NCBI RefSeq assembly: GCF_017183135.1
Contig: NZ_JADDXW010000009.1
Coordinates: 1-64,000, forward strand
DNA from: Aurantimonas marina
GTDB lineage: Bacteria; Pseudomonadota; Alphaproteobacteria; Rhizobiales; Rhizobiaceae
Length of the DNA stretch: 64,000 nucleotides
Direction: 5' to 3'
Shown here: positions 16,424 through 25,448 of the stretch, piece after piece
How the letters are laid out: every line of letters begins with the position of its first letter
How positions within the stretch are numbered: position 1 is the stretch's first letter
Program-made: the position numbers and the translations under genes
The notes under the pieces: generated by a model
Database searches by the model: none
Told to the model about the DNA's origin: nothing
The model's input: the letters and a program-made list of their open reading frames with translations, nothing else

Positions 16424-17500
16424 ATGAAGCATTACAAGATCGCTGCGATCCCCGGGGATGGCATCGGGGTGGAGGTGATTAAGGCCGGGGTCGAAGTGCT
16501 GAACGTGCTCGCCAAGCGCGACGGAAGCTTCGCGCTGGACTTCGAGAGCTTCGATTGGGGCTCGGACTACTATCGCCGGAACGGCGTGATGATGCCGGCG
16601 GGTGGTCTCGAACAGATCGCCGATTTCGATGCACTCTACTTCGGAGCCGTTGGCGCGCCGGACGTACCCGACCATGTGACGCTCTGGGGGCTTCGCCTGG
16701 CAATCTGCCAGTCCTTCGACCAGTATGCCAATTTGCGGCCGACCCGCATTCTGCCGGGGATCGAAAGCCCATTGCGCGGCGTCGGCCCCGATCGGCTCAA
16801 TTGGGTCATCGTGCGGGAAAACTCGGAGGGTGAATATGCCGGGCAGGGGGGACGCTCACACCGCGGCCTGCCGGAGGAAGTCGCAACGGAAGTCGCGATC
16901 TTCACCCGGGCGAGCGTCACGCGGATCATGCGTTTTGCTTTCGACCTCGCCCGCTCGCGCCCCCGCAAGAAGCTGACCGTCGTCACCAAGTCCAATGCCC
17001 AGCGGCATGGCATGGTGATGTGGGACGAGATCGCTGCCGAGGTGGCTGCCGACTATCCCGACGTCGACTGGGGCAAGGAACTCGTGGACGCCATGACCAT
17101 GCGCATGACGCTGCGGCCGGAGACGCTCGACACTATCGTCGCCACCAACCTCCATGCCGACATTCTGTCGGATCTGGCAGCCGCCCTGGCTGGATCGCTG
17201 GGTATCGCGCCGACCGCCAACCTCAACCCCGAGCGGCGGTTTCCCTCGATGTTCGAGCCGATCCACGGCTCGGCCTTCGACATCACCGGCAAAGGCGTCG
17301 CCAATCCCATCGGGACCTTCTGGACGGCGACGCTGATGCTCGACCATCTCGGTGAGCCTGAGGCGGCCACTCGGTTGATGCGGGCGGTCGAACGGGTCAC
17401 GGCCGACCGTGCGTTTCATACGCCGGATCTTGGCGGCGAGGCGACGACGCGCAAGGTCACCGACGCGGTGATCGCCGCTATCGATGGTGACAACGAATAG
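16424..17500 (+). CDS. ttuC: Tartrate dehydrogenase/D-malate dehydrogenase family protein
   Basis: The 358-residue enzyme starts at ATG 16424 behind a GGAGCGCGGGGA site. It has IPGDGIGVEV, the adenine-proximal PDHVTLWGLRLAICQ segment, YANLRPTRILPG, WVIVRENSEGEYAG, catalytic Lys in VTKSNAQRHGM, and Asp ligands in DAMTMRMTLRPET and ATNLHADILSDLAAAL. PDHVTLWGLRL and RENSEGEYAG are typical of the tartrate/D-malate branch rather than LeuB. The reaction would be NAD-dependent oxidation with decarboxylation of D-malate, meso-tartrate or a related hydroxyacid. The next gene, a PdxA-like dehydrogenase, follows 42 bases downstream. The exact substrate is not certain. Confidence 0.85.
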   Translation: MKHYKIAAIPGDGIGVEVIKAGVEVLNVLAKRDGSFALDFESFDWGSDYYRRNGVMMPAGGLEQIADFDALYFGAVGAPDVPDHVTLWGLRLAICQSFDQYANLRPTRILPGIESPLRGVGPDRLNWVIVRENSEGEYAGQGGRSHRGLPEEVATEVAIFTRASVTRIMRFAFDLARSRPRKKLTVVTKSNAQRHGMVMWDEIAAEVAADYPDVDWGKELVDAMTMRMTLRPETLDTIVATNLHADILSDLAAALAGSLGIAPTANLNPERRFPSMFEPIHGSAFDITGKGVANPIGTFWTATLMLDHLGEPEAATRLMRAVERVTADRAFHTPDLGGEATTRKVTDAVIAAIDGDNE

Positions 17501-17542
17501 GCCGAGCGTCGCGCCGCCGTGACTTTCGCAGAGAGGAAAGCG

Positions 17543-18580
17543 ATGACCAACCGCGATGACGAACGCCCGCTGATTGCCCTGGTGCCAGGCGATTGCACCG
17601 GGATCGGGCCGGAGCAGATCGCGCGCATCCTGAGCGATAGGCGGATGGCGAGCGTGGCGCGGCTGGTCGTCGTTGGTGATCGCCGGGTGGTCGACCGCGG
17701 CGCACGTCAGGCCGGCGTGACACTCGATCTCGTCGAGGTGGATTCGCCGTCGGCGGCGCGGTTCGACGGTGGCGCGATCCCGATCGTGGACCTGAAGAAC
17801 ATCGATCCGGACGCCCTCCCCGTCGGTGAAATGAACCCCGAGTCCGGTCGCCTGACGGGGCAGACGCTGGCGCGCGCTGTCGATTTCGCCAAAGCCGGTG
17901 CGGTCGACGCGATCAGCTTCGCGCCGCTCAACAAGCAGGCCATGTACAAGGGCGGCTGGAAATTTCCCGATGAGCACAAGATGTTCGCGCATCTTCTCGC
18001 GCATGTCGGTCCGTTCTCCGAGATGAATGTCCTGGACGGGCAATGGATGACCCGCGTCACCTCGCACGTCTCGCTTCGCGAGGCGATCGATCAGATCAGT
18101 TTCGACTCGATCTGCCGGGCGTTGCGACTGGCAGACGCGACGATGCGACATGCCGGAATCGCGAAGCCCCGGATCGCGGTCGCGGCGCTGAACCCTCATG
18201 CGGGCGAGGGCGGCCTGTTCGGACGCGAGGAAATCGAGATCATCGCGCCGGCGGTGAAGGCGATGCAGGCCGAGGGGATCGACTGCAAGGGACCGTATCC
18301 CTCCGACACGGTTTATCTAAAGGCCTTCGCCGGTGAATTCGACGGCGTCACGGCGATGTATCACGACCAGGGGCAGATCGCGACCAAGTTGAAAGGCTTC
18401 AACAAGGGGGTGACCGTGACGGCAGGCCTCGCCACGATTTTCACGACGCCAGCGCACGGCACGGCCTATGACATTGTCGGTCAGGGCATTGCCGACGTTG
18501 GCGCGTTCGAGAGCGCGATCTCGCTCGCTGCGGTGCTGGCGAGACGCCAGAAGGCCGGTGTGGCGCCCGGCGCCCATTGA
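17543..18580 (+). CDS. pdxA2: PdxA-family 4-hydroxythreonine-4-phosphate dehydrogenase-like protein
   Basis: This 345-residue protein has the PdxA fold: ALVPGDCTGIGPEQ at the start, a metal His in DEHKMFAHLLAH near 155, RVTSHVSLREA, VAALNPHAGEGGLFGREE near 215 and the metal motif MYHDQGQIATKLK near 278. PdxA enzymes oxidise and decarboxylate 4-phospho-hydroxythreonine; the paralogue group PdxA2 does the same to 4-phosphoerythronate or phosphothreonate in four-carbon sugar acid catabolism. Since it sits behind a tartrate dehydrogenase and not near vitamin B6 or ksgA genes, I favour the catabolic role. No DUF1537 kinase, the usual partner, is in the window. ATG 17543 has an AGAGGAAAG site; GTG 17519 does not. 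Confidence 0.83.
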   Translation: MTNRDDERPLIALVPGDCTGIGPEQIARILSDRRMASVARLVVVGDRRVVDRGARQAGVTLDLVEVDSPSAARFDGGAIPIVDLKNIDPDALPVGEMNPESGRLTGQTLARAVDFAKAGAVDAISFAPLNKQAMYKGGWKFPDEHKMFAHLLAHVGPFSEMNVLDGQWMTRVTSHVSLREAIDQISFDSICRALRLADATMRHAGIAKPRIAVAALNPHAGEGGLFGREEIEIIAPAVKAMQAEGIDCKGPYPSDTVYLKAFAGEFDGVTAMYHDQGQIATKLKGFNKGVTVTAGLATIFTTPAHGTAYDIVGQGIADVGAFESAISLAAVLARRQKAGVAPGAH

Positions 18581-18696
18581 ATGCGCGGGCTGAGTCTCTG
18601 CCCAGCTTGACGGGCCGATCGGCAGCGCAAAGGGTCCAAACGGTGGGGCAAGCAAGGATGGCTGGTAGTCACCCTCGTCTAAGTCATTGAAAGGAT

Positions 18697-18771
18697 TGGT
18701 GGGCGCGACAGGGATTGAACCTGTGACCCCCTCGGTGTGAACGAGGTGCTCTCCCGCTGAGCTACGCGCCC
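18697..18771 (-). tRNA. tRNA-Val, anticodon CAC
   Basis: The minus strand folds as a full cloverleaf: acceptor GGGCGCG with CGCGCCC, D-arm GCTC-AGCGGGA-GAGC, anticodon stem CCTCG/CGAGG with loop TTCACAC, a five-base variable region, T-arm ACAGG-TTCAATC-CCTGT, discriminator A and an encoded CCA. The anticodon CAC reads GUG valine codons. Its 3' end points at accessory block 1. Confidence 0.95.
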
Positions 18772-18863
18772 CGCCGACGCGACCGCAGCCGCCGGGAAGG
18801 TGCCGCGATATAGAGCCGCCGGGCCGTGCTCGTCAATATCCCGCATCGCGGCCATGCCAGTAT

Positions 18864-19550
18864 TCAGGATAGATGCGTCGGCTCGCCGATCAGACGCCCG
18901 GCGAGCGCTGCGTCCAGATGCGCGTAGTCGTCGAGAATGAAGCTGGCACGGGCGCGGGCCTTTGCATCGGGCGCATAGCCGAAATCCACGAGAATCGACG
19001 GAATGCCGGCCGCAGCAGCGGCGTCGATGTCGGTCGACGTGTCGCCGATCATGATCGACGCATCGCTCCGTCCCCCGGCCCGTTCGATGGTCCCGGTCAA
19101 ATGTGAGGGATCGGGCTTGCGCCGCGCAAAGGTATCGGACCCGCAAATTGCCGCGAAACGATCGGCTAGGCCGATTTCGGACAGAAGCAGGCGGGCAAAG
19201 CGTTCGTATTTGTTGGTGCAGACGGCGAGCCTGAAGCCGGCCTCCACCAGCCGGTCCATCGCTGCGACAGCACCGGGAAACGACGCCGAGGCGACGGCGA
19301 TATTCGCCTCGTAATGCGCCAGGAACCGGGCCGTCTGCTCTTGCAATTCAGCCTCGGGAAGGGGCCGGCCGTCCCGTCGATAGGCTTCGTGCAGCATGAT
19401 GCGGGCGCCGTGTCCGGCGTGCGGGCGGACCATATCGAGGGACATACCCGGCATCCGCGCCGCGGCAAGGCAATGGTTGAGGCTCGCGGCGAGGTCCGGC
19501 GCCGTGTCGACCAGCGTTCCATCGAGATCGAAGACAGCGACTTTCGCCAT
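18864..19550 (-). CDS. gph: Phosphoglycolate phosphatase, HAD superfamily
   Basis: Gph hydrolyses 2-phosphoglycolate, formed by oxidative DNA damage repair or by Rubisco. The product of 228 residues has motif I VFDLDGTLVDT at residue 5, motif II CTNK near 108, motif III KPDP near 145 and motif IV MIGDTSTDIDAA near 168. The cap lies between motifs I and II, as in subgroup I. Length and motifs fit Gph, though other HAD phosphatases cannot be excluded. The ATG at 19550 is preceded by GGGAG. It is transcribed away from rpiA. Confidence 0.85.
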   Translation of the reverse strand: MAKVAVFDLDGTLVDTAPDLAASLNHCLAAARMPGMSLDMVRPHAGHGARIMLHEAYRRDGRPLPEAELQEQTARFLAHYEANIAVASASFPGAVAAMDRLVEAGFRLAVCTNKYERFARLLLSEIGLADRFAAICGSDTFARRKPDPSHLTGTIERAGGRSDASIMIGDTSTDIDAAAAAGIPSILVDFGYAPDAKARARASFILDDYAHLDAALAGRLIGEPTHLS

Positions 19551-19722
19551 GAGAATGAACGACTCCCTTTGCCCTCCCGGTTCTGACGTTGCCATCGCCG
19601 GGCCCGCAGTTCCTTCGCCCGACACGCACCCTCGGTCAACTGGCTGCGCCACGCCCGGTTGATCGACAGCCGCGCCGATTGAGGCTAGAGCAGCGGCGTA
19701 ACCAGGGAGGGACCCAAGGCTG

Positions 19723-20418
19723 ATGACGGACGCGGCGAAACTGAAGACCATGGCGGGCGAGGCGGCTCTTGGCCATGTCGAGGACGGCATGCGGCTGGGT
19801 ATCGGCACGGGATCGACGGCGGAGGCCTTCGTCCGCGTTCTTGCCGATCGTGTGCATGCCGGACTTGACGTGATCGGCGTGACGACATCGGACCGCACAG
19901 AAGCGCTTTGCCGCGAACTCGGCGTGCCGACCGCAACGCTGGAGACCGTGCCTCAGCTCGATCTGGCGATCGATGGCGCCGATGAAATCGACGGCCGGCT
20001 GCGGCTCATCAAGGGCGGCGGCGGTGCGCTGCTGCGCGAGAAGATCGTCGCGGCCGCTTCCGACCGGATGCTGGTGATCGCCGACGCTTCCAAGAAGGTC
20101 GAAACGCTCGGCGCCTTTCCGCTACCGATCGAAATCAACGGCTTCGGAATGATGGCAACCTATCTCGCCATCCGGAAGGCCGCCGCCAGCCTTGGGCTCG
20201 AGGGAGAGATGATCCTCCGGCGACGGGGCGAGGATCCCTTCATCACCGATAGCGGGCACCTGATTCTCGACGCATCTTTTGGCCGCATTCCCGATCCAGA
20301 AGCGCTTTCGCAGGCGCTGCACCAGGTTCCGGGTGTCGTCGAGCACGGCCTCTTCATCGGTCTGGCGAGCGAAGCGATCCTTGCATCCGAACGCGGGATC
20401 GAGACCGTGACCGCGTGA
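19723..20418 (+). CDS. rpiA: Ribose-5-phosphate isomerase A
   Basis: RpiA interconverts ribose 5-phosphate and ribulose 5-phosphate. The 231-residue protein shows the phosphate-binding [11 protein letters not shown] near residue 27, [13 protein letters not shown], the catalytic IDGADEIDG near 84 and [15 protein letters not shown] near 95 with the catalytic Glu. Length fits exactly. An AGGGAGG lies upstream of the ATG. The gene continues the pentose phosphate theme of gnd and zwf, 12 kb away on the other side of accessory block 1. Confidence 0.95.
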   Translation: MTDAAKLKTMAGEAALGHVEDGMRLGIGTGSTAEAFVRVLADRVHAGLDVIGVTTSDRTEALCRELGVPTATLETVPQLDLAIDGADEIDGRLRLIKGGGGALLREKIVAAASDRMLVIADASKKVETLGAFPLPIEINGFGMMATYLAIRKAAASLGLEGEMILRRRGEDPFITDSGHLILDASFGRIPDPEALSQALHQVPGVVEHGLFIGLASEAILASERGIETVTA

Positions 20419-20540
20419 GTCGTCTTGCCGTGCGGCCGGTAGCCGACCCTTGCCAGAACGAGTTGAAATCCAATACTCAAGCGCCGGATGCCATAGTGCG
20501 GATCGGCGTGCGAGAGAAATCGAACGGAGACATAGGTTTC

Positions 20541-21095
20541 ATGATCTTCAGCCAATTGACGCGTCGGACCCGCCTGATGGTCGCGGCCATGGTCTTGATG
20601 CTGCCGGCAACGGCGCTTGCGCAAGAAATCTCCGACTCGCACCTCGCGGCCGCTCACACGGCGATCGAGGCCATCGGCGCGACGGATCAGTTCGACAATA
20701 TCCTTCTCAACGCCGCGACGCAGATCAAGTCCGAACTGATCGGCAACAGTCCCGACCGCCAAACCGAGATATCCGACATGGTGGACGAGAGGGCGCTAGC
20801 GCTCGCGCCGCGCCGCGGCGATCTCGAAAACGAAGTCGCGCGCGTCTATGCCAAGTTGTTCACCGAGGAGGAACTGCAGCAGATCGGCCAGTTCTACAAC
20901 TCGGAAGCCGGCAAGAAGCTGTTGGCGCAGGGGCCCTTGGCGACGCGCGAAATGCTCGGCGCCGCCGAGGTCTGGAGCAATGGCATCGTGCGGGATCTGC
21001 GCGAGAGTGCGATCGAAGGTATCCGCCAGATAGCTCCGGCGGCGAGTGCGGCACCGGCCGCAGCGGGGGCGGATGCCGCTACCCCGGCCCAGTAA
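20541..21095 (+). CDS. DUF2059 exported protein
   Basis: A signal peptide is visible (RTRLMVAAMVLMLPATALAQ, cleavage after ALA). The mature 155 residues are mostly helical and contain the DUF2059 core: LFTEEELQQIGQFYNSEAGKK followed at some distance by ATREMLGAAEVW (core shortened here to its key segment FTEEELQQ and FYNSEAGKK). The tail is Ala- and Pro-rich. Function of the family is unknown; it is usual in rhizobial genomes between rpiA and gor, as here. A strong terminator follows 56 bases later. The ATG at 20541 is chosen since the signal peptide begins there. Confidence 0.85.
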   Translation: MIFSQLTRRTRLMVAAMVLMLPATALAQEISDSHLAAAHTAIEAIGATDQFDNILLNAATQIKSELIGNSPDRQTEISDMVDERALALAPRRGDLENEVARVYAKLFTEEELQQIGQFYNSEAGKKLLAQGPLATREMLGAAEVWSNGIVRDLRESAIEGIRQIAPAASAAPAAAGADAATPAQ

Positions 21096-21150
21096 CAGGC
21101 CAACGTCTTTCCGGCGCGCTTCACGAAAACGGCAACCGGCCGATGATGCG

Positions 21151-21179
21151 AAAAGGGTGGTCATTTGGCCGCCCTTTTT
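21151..21179 (+). terminator. Rho-independent terminator after the DUF2059 gene
   Basis: A nine-base stem, AAAGGGTGG (21152-21160) with CCGCCCTTT (21169-21177, one G-U pair), encloses an eight-base loop and runs directly into a T run ending at 21179. It closes the rpiA-DUF2059 unit about 100 bases before gor. Confidence 0.8.
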
Positions 21180-21280
21180 GCTAACGCCAAAGCTCGACGA
21201 GGCTGTGGCCGGCCGCATCTTTTCCCGCGCCGGCTGGTGACGTTCGACCCCGCAATGCTCGCAACAGACGGAATCCATGC

Positions 21281-22681
21281 GTGACTCAGACATCATATGA
21301 CTACGACCTCTTCGTCATTGGCGGTGGCTCGGGCGGCGTCCGCGCCGCGCGCCTTGCCGCCCAGATGGGGCGTCGGGTAGCCGTCGCCGAATATGACGAT
21401 CTCGGCGGAACCTGCGTCAATCGCGGCTGCGTGCCGAAGAAGCTGATGGTCTATGCCGGCGAATACGCCGAACATTTCGAGGACGCCGCCGGCTATGGTT
21501 GGACGGTCGGGGAGACGACGTTCGACTGGGACGTGCTGAAGCGCAATCGCGATGCCGAGGTCCGCCGTCTCAACGGCATTTACGGGGCCAATCTGGAGAA
21601 AGCCGGCGTCGACATTTTCCGCGACATCGCTGTTTTCGACGATGCCCACACGATCCGCCTGGTCAATGCGGATCGCACGGTCACGGCCGACAAGGTCTTG
21701 ATCGCGGTCGGCGGCTATCCGAATCCGCATGGGGCGCTGGAAGGACACGAACTCTGCGTCACCTCGGACGCGGCCTTCGACCTCGCCGAACTGCCGAAGA
21801 AGATCATCATTGCCGGCGGCGGTTATATCGCGATCGAGTTCGCATGCATATTCAACGCCCTCGGCGTCGATGTGACAGTCCTTTATCGCGGCTTGGAGAT
21901 TCTGCAGCACTTCGACATGGATGTGCGCCGCCTGTTGCACGCCGAGCTCGAGAACAAGGGCATCAAGATCATCACCAAGACGGTCTTCGAAAAGGTGGAA
22001 CGCAAGGACGGCGGCGGGCTTCGCGCAGCCTTGTCGGATGGGTCCTTCTGGGAGGGCGACCAGATCATGCTGGCTCTGGGACGCTTGCCGAATACGGAGA
22101 AGATCGGCCTCGACAAGGCCGGCGTCCAAATGGACAGAAAAGGCTGCGTCCTCGTCGATGAGCACCTGAAGACCAGCGCCGACAATATCTACGCGCTCGG
22201 CGACGTGATCGACCGGGTTCCGCTGACGCCGGTGGCGATCCATGAGGCGATGTGCTTCATCGAAACCGTCTTCAAGGGCAATCCGACTCAGCCGGACTAT
22301 GTGAACATTCCCACCGCCGTCTTTTCGCATCCGCAGATCGCGACCGTCGGCATGCCCGAAGACGAGGCGCGAAAGAACCTCGAGAATTTCGACGTCTATA
22401 AGACGATCTTCCGGCCGATGCGGAACATCCTGGCCGGCCGACCCGACCGGATGCTGATCAAGCTGGTGGTGGACGCGGACGACGACACCGTGGTCGGGGC
22501 GCACATTCTGGGGCCGGAAGCAGGCGAGATGGCGCAGTTGATCGGCATCGCCATCAAGGCATGCGTGAAGAAGGCTCAGTTCGATGCGACCATGGCTGTG
22601 CATCCAACGGCGGCCGAGGAACTGGTGACCATGTACGAGCCGAATTACCGGTTCCGCAAGGGCGAAAAGGTCGCCGCCTGA
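21281..22681 (+). CDS. gor: Glutathione-disulfide reductase
   Basis: Gor keeps glutathione reduced with NADPH. The 466-residue flavoprotein has the FAD motif VIGGGSGGVRAAR near residue 12, the redox disulfide GGTCVNRGCVPKK near 46, the second dinucleotide motif IAGGGYIAIEFA near 178, the FAD-ribityl motif YALGDVIDR near 305, and the active-site base at the C-terminus, VHPTAAEELVTM. Arg residues for NADPH phosphate binding occur after the second motif (LYRGLEIL). The start is GTG 21281; the nearby ATG 21277 is out of frame and stops soon. A gamma-glutamylcyclotransferase follows, which fits glutathione metabolism. Confidence 0.94.
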   Translation: MTQTSYDYDLFVIGGGSGGVRAARLAAQMGRRVAVAEYDDLGGTCVNRGCVPKKLMVYAGEYAEHFEDAAGYGWTVGETTFDWDVLKRNRDAEVRRLNGIYGANLEKAGVDIFRDIAVFDDAHTIRLVNADRTVTADKVLIAVGGYPNPHGALEGHELCVTSDAAFDLAELPKKIIIAGGGYIAIEFACIFNALGVDVTVLYRGLEILQHFDMDVRRLLHAELENKGIKIITKTVFEKVERKDGGGLRAALSDGSFWEGDQIMLALGRLPNTEKIGLDKAGVQMDRKGCVLVDEHLKTSADNIYALGDVIDRVPLTPVAIHEAMCFIETVFKGNPTQPDYVNIPTAVFSHPQIATVGMPEDEARKNLENFDVYKTIFRPMRNILAGRPDRMLIKLVVDADDDTVVGAHILGPEAGEMAQLIGIAIKACVKKAQFDATMAVHPTAAEELVTMYEPNYRFRKGEKVAA

Positions 22682-22711
22682 TCCACCGCGCGGACCGATA
22701 GAGCCGTTCCT

Positions 22712-23347
22712 ATGGACATACACGAAGATCATCCGGACCTTGCGCGCCTCGCAGCCGAGGGGCGTATCGTCGCCTATTTCGGCTATGGCTCATTGGTCAA
22801 CAGGCGCACGTTGCGCACCAGGTTTCTCGGCATTCGACGCGCTCGGGTCGAGGGCTGGCGGCGGTTCTGGCTCCCGCGCGAAGCGAGCGCGGCGATGGCG
22901 CTCTTGTCGGTCCATCCTTCCGACACCCACGTGGTCGAAGGCGTAGTGGTCTATGATCTCGCCGACCATCTGCCGTCGGTGGACGAACGCGAGGCGGGCT
23001 ACAGTCGGCGCATCGTCGATCTCGCCTGCCTTGAAATCGAGGCGCCGCCGGTCACCGGCGTGCCGCTTTACATCTACGAGGCGCATCGCGGCGCGGCGGA
23101 TGCCAGCGATATGCAGGCGGCTATCCTGCAGAGCTATCTCGACGCGGTGATGCAAGGCTTCCATACGCTCTACGGTGCGGCCGGATTGCGGCGTTTCGTC
23201 GATGAGACGCATGGTTTCGAGACAGCCGTTTTGCGTGACCGGGCCGAGCCGCGTTATCCGCGCGCTGTTCGCCTGGACCGGCACGAGGCGGATCTTTTCG
23301 ACCGCCTGGTGGTCGATCGCGGCGCCCGGTTCGTCGATCTGGATTGA
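22712..23347 (+). CDS. Gamma-glutamylcyclotransferase-like protein
   Basis: The 211-residue protein has the family hallmark YFGYGSLVN near residue 25, which binds the gamma-glutamyl group, and an acidic residue in VDEREAGYSR near 95 at the place of the catalytic Glu. Members split gamma-glutamyl peptides or amines to 5-oxoproline. It follows gor by 30 bases, so a part in glutathione turnover is reasonable, but AIG2-like relatives differ in substrate. No signal peptide. Confidence 0.75.
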   Translation: MDIHEDHPDLARLAAEGRIVAYFGYGSLVNRRTLRTRFLGIRRARVEGWRRFWLPREASAAMALLSVHPSDTHVVEGVVVYDLADHLPSVDEREAGYSRRIVDLACLEIEAPPVTGVPLYIYEAHRGAADASDMQAAILQSYLDAVMQGFHTLYGAAGLRRFVDETHGFETAVLRDRAEPRYPRAVRLDRHEADLFDRLVVDRGARFVDLD

Positions 23348-23385
23348 AGCCGCCGCGAGACAGGCGCCATGCAAAGGATGACAAA

Positions 23386-23411
23386 GCGGCGTAGAAATGT
23401 TTAAACGCCGC
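23386..23411 (+). terminator. Hairpin between the cyclotransferase and DAHP synthase genes
   Basis: GCGGCGT (23386-23392) pairs with ACGCCGC (23405-23411) around a 12-base A/T-rich loop. There is no T run after it, so it is a weak terminator or a leader structure of the DAHP synthase mRNA, which starts about 95 bases downstream. Confidence 0.4.
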
Positions 23412-23504
23412 CGGCGTGTTGGGGCGAGCGAGCCTGACAACCGGGATCTCGGATCACGACAAGACAAGAGACGATCGGGAAGTGCCCGGTCAGGAGATAT
23501 GGTT

Positions 23505-24884
23505 ATGGCGAAGGACTGGACACCATCGAGCTGGCGCTCAATGCCCATCGAGCAGGTGCCGGACTATCCGGACCCGAACGCGCTGGCCGAGACCGAAAAG
23601 CGGTTGGCGAGCTTTCCGCCGCTGGTTTTTGCAGGTGAAGCCCGCAAGCTGACACGCGCCCTCGGCGAGGTTGCCGAGGGCCGGGCCTTCCTGCTGCAGG
23701 GCGGGGACTGTGCCGAGAGCTTCGCCGAACACGGTGCCGATAACATCCGCGATTTCTTCCGTGCCTTCCTGCAGATGGCGGTGGTGCTGACCTTTGCCGC
23801 ATCGCAGCCGGTGGTGAAGATCGGACGTATCGGCGGCCAGTTCGCCAAGCCGCGTTCCTCCGGCAGCGAGACCAAGGACGGAAAGACGCTTCCGTCCTAT
23901 CGCGGCGACATCATCAACGGCATTGAGTTCGACGAGGCCTCGCGCATCCCCAACCCCGAGCGGCAGGTGATGGCTTACCGCCAGTCGGCCGCGACGATGA
24001 ACTTGCTCAGAGCCTTTGCGCAGGGCGGCTATGCCAATCTCGACAATGTCCACCAGTGGATGCTCGGCTTCGTCGCCGACAGCCCCGAGGCCGAACGCTA
24101 TCGCCAGCTCGCGGATCGCATTTCCGAGACGATGAACTTCATGCGCGCGATCGGCATCGACGCGGAGAGCCATCCCTCGCTGCGCGAGACCGATTTCTTC
24201 ACCAGCCACGAAGCGCTGTTGCTTGGCTATGAAGAGGCGTTCACGCGCGTCGATTCTACCTCCGGCGACTGGTACGCCACCTCCGGCCACATGATCTGGA
24301 TCGGCGACCGCACGCGCCAGGAAGATCATGCGCATGTCGAATTCTGCCGCGGCATCAAGAACCCGATCGGCCTGAAATGCGGCCCCTCGATGGAAGCCGA
24401 TGGGTTGCTGCGGCTGATCGACAAGCTGAATCCGGAGAACAAGGCGGGCCGGCTGACGCTGATCACGCGCTTCGGCCACGAAAAGGTCGAGGCGCATCTG
24501 CCGAAGCTGATCCGCGCGGTCGAGAAAGAGGGACGCAAGGTGGTCTGGTCGTGCGATCCGATGCATGGCAACACCATCACGCTCAACCATTACAAGACGC
24601 GGCCGTTCGACCGGATTCTCGCCGAGGTGCAGGGATTCTTCGACGTTCACCGGGCCGAGGGAACCCATGCCGGCGGCATCCATATCGAAATGACCGGCAA
24701 GGACGTGACCGAGTGCACCGGCGGTGCGCGGCCCGTGCTCGCCGAGGATCTGTCGGATCGCTACCACACCCATTGCGACCCGCGGCTCAACGCCAATCAG
24801 GCGCTAGAACTCGCTTTCCTGGTCGCAGAGCTTCTCAAGAAGGATCAGGCCGCGAACGCGCCAAAGCAGGCGGCGAATTTCTAA
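23505..24884 (+). CDS. 3-Deoxy-7-phosphoheptulonate synthase, class II
   Basis: DAHP synthase makes the first compound of the shikimate pathway from phosphoenolpyruvate and erythrose 4-phosphate. This is the plant-like class II enzyme (459 residues): [11 protein letters not shown] near residue 65, [14 protein letters not shown] near 108, [22 protein letters not shown] near 265, [14 protein letters not shown] near 285, [11 protein letters not shown] near 348, [15 protein letters not shown] near 390, with metal-binding Cys, His, Glu and Asp in these motifs. ATG 23505 has a CAGGAGA site; the ATG two codons earlier is too close to it. Rhizobial class II enzymes are named aroG or aroF in different genomes, so no symbol is given. 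Confidence 0.94.
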   Translation: MAKDWTPSSWRSMPIEQVPDYPDPNALAETEKRLASFPPLVFAGEARKLTRALGEVAEGRAFLLQGGDCAESFAEHGADNIRDFFRAFLQMAVVLTFAASQPVVKIGRIGGQFAKPRSSGSETKDGKTLPSYRGDIINGIEFDEASRIPNPERQVMAYRQSAATMNLLRAFAQGGYANLDNVHQWMLGFVADSPEAERYRQLADRISETMNFMRAIGIDAESHPSLRETDFFTSHEALLLGYEEAFTRVDSTSGDWYATSGHMIWIGDRTRQEDHAHVEFCRGIKNPIGLKCGPSMEADGLLRLIDKLNPENKAGRLTLITRFGHEKVEAHLPKLIRAVEKEGRKVVWSCDPMHGNTITLNHYKTRPFDRILAEVQGFFDVHRAEGTHAGGIHIEMTGKDVTECTGGARPVLAEDLSDRYHTHCDPRLNANQALELAFLVAELLKKDQAANAPKQAANF

Positions 24885-24920
24885 AGCGCAGCCGGAGACT
24901 GGAGCTCAGGTTGATGGCCA

Positions 24921-25352
24921 ATGCAGACGGGTGAGACCATTCGTACCGGACGCTGTCTCTGCGGCGGCGTGCGGTTCGAGACCCGGGGATCGGTCAGACC
25001 GGTCATCTTCTGTCATTGCGATCAATGCCGCCGGCAATCCGGGCTGCATTATGCCGCGACAAGTGTCGCCGACGACCATCTGTCGGTCACCGGCGATACG
25101 CTCGCCTGGTACCGGTCGTCGCCTGACGCGCGGCGCGGCTTTTGTTCCACCTGCGGTACGCTGCTGTTTTGGAAGCACAACGGTCTCGACCGGACCTCGA
25201 TCCTGGCCGGCGCGTTCGACCAGCCGAGCGGCCTCGTCCCGTCGCATCATATCTTCACCGCCAGCAAGGCCGATTTCTACGACATCGGTGACGGGCTCGA
25301 GCAGTTTGCCGAACGTGATGGCCGAACGGCGGTCGGCTCCAAGAGTAGGTGA
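24921..25352 (+). CDS. GFA/CENP-V family zinc protein
   Basis: The 143-residue protein carries the zinc-binding cysteines of the family: GRCLCGGVRF near residue 10, FCHCDQCRRQSG near 30 and FCSTCGTLLFW near 73. The name comes from glutathione-dependent formaldehyde-activating enzyme (Gfa), but most members have no proven activity; some bind glutathione. It follows the DAHP synthase gene after 36 bases. No membrane segments. Confidence 0.85.
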   Translation: MQTGETIRTGRCLCGGVRFETRGSVRPVIFCHCDQCRRQSGLHYAATSVADDHLSVTGDTLAWYRSSPDARRGFCSTCGTLLFWKHNGLDRTSILAGAFDQPSGLVPSHHIFTASKADFYDIGDGLEQFAERDGRTAVGSKSR

Positions 25353-25448
25353 GGGAACCGCGAACGGTAAACGCTGCGTCGGCTTTCAGGTGGCTGACTT
25401 TGATGCCGGCTCGGCGTTAGCTTCACGGTGATCAACGGAGTTGCCGTG

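Noticed and set aside
7990-18705. TGGTGGGCG near 7992 matches the tRNA-Val 3' end near 18697 and might be an attachment repeat
   Set aside because: Only nine bases, and in the left copy they encode the family-typical TLVGD of the HAD fragment, so chance is enough.
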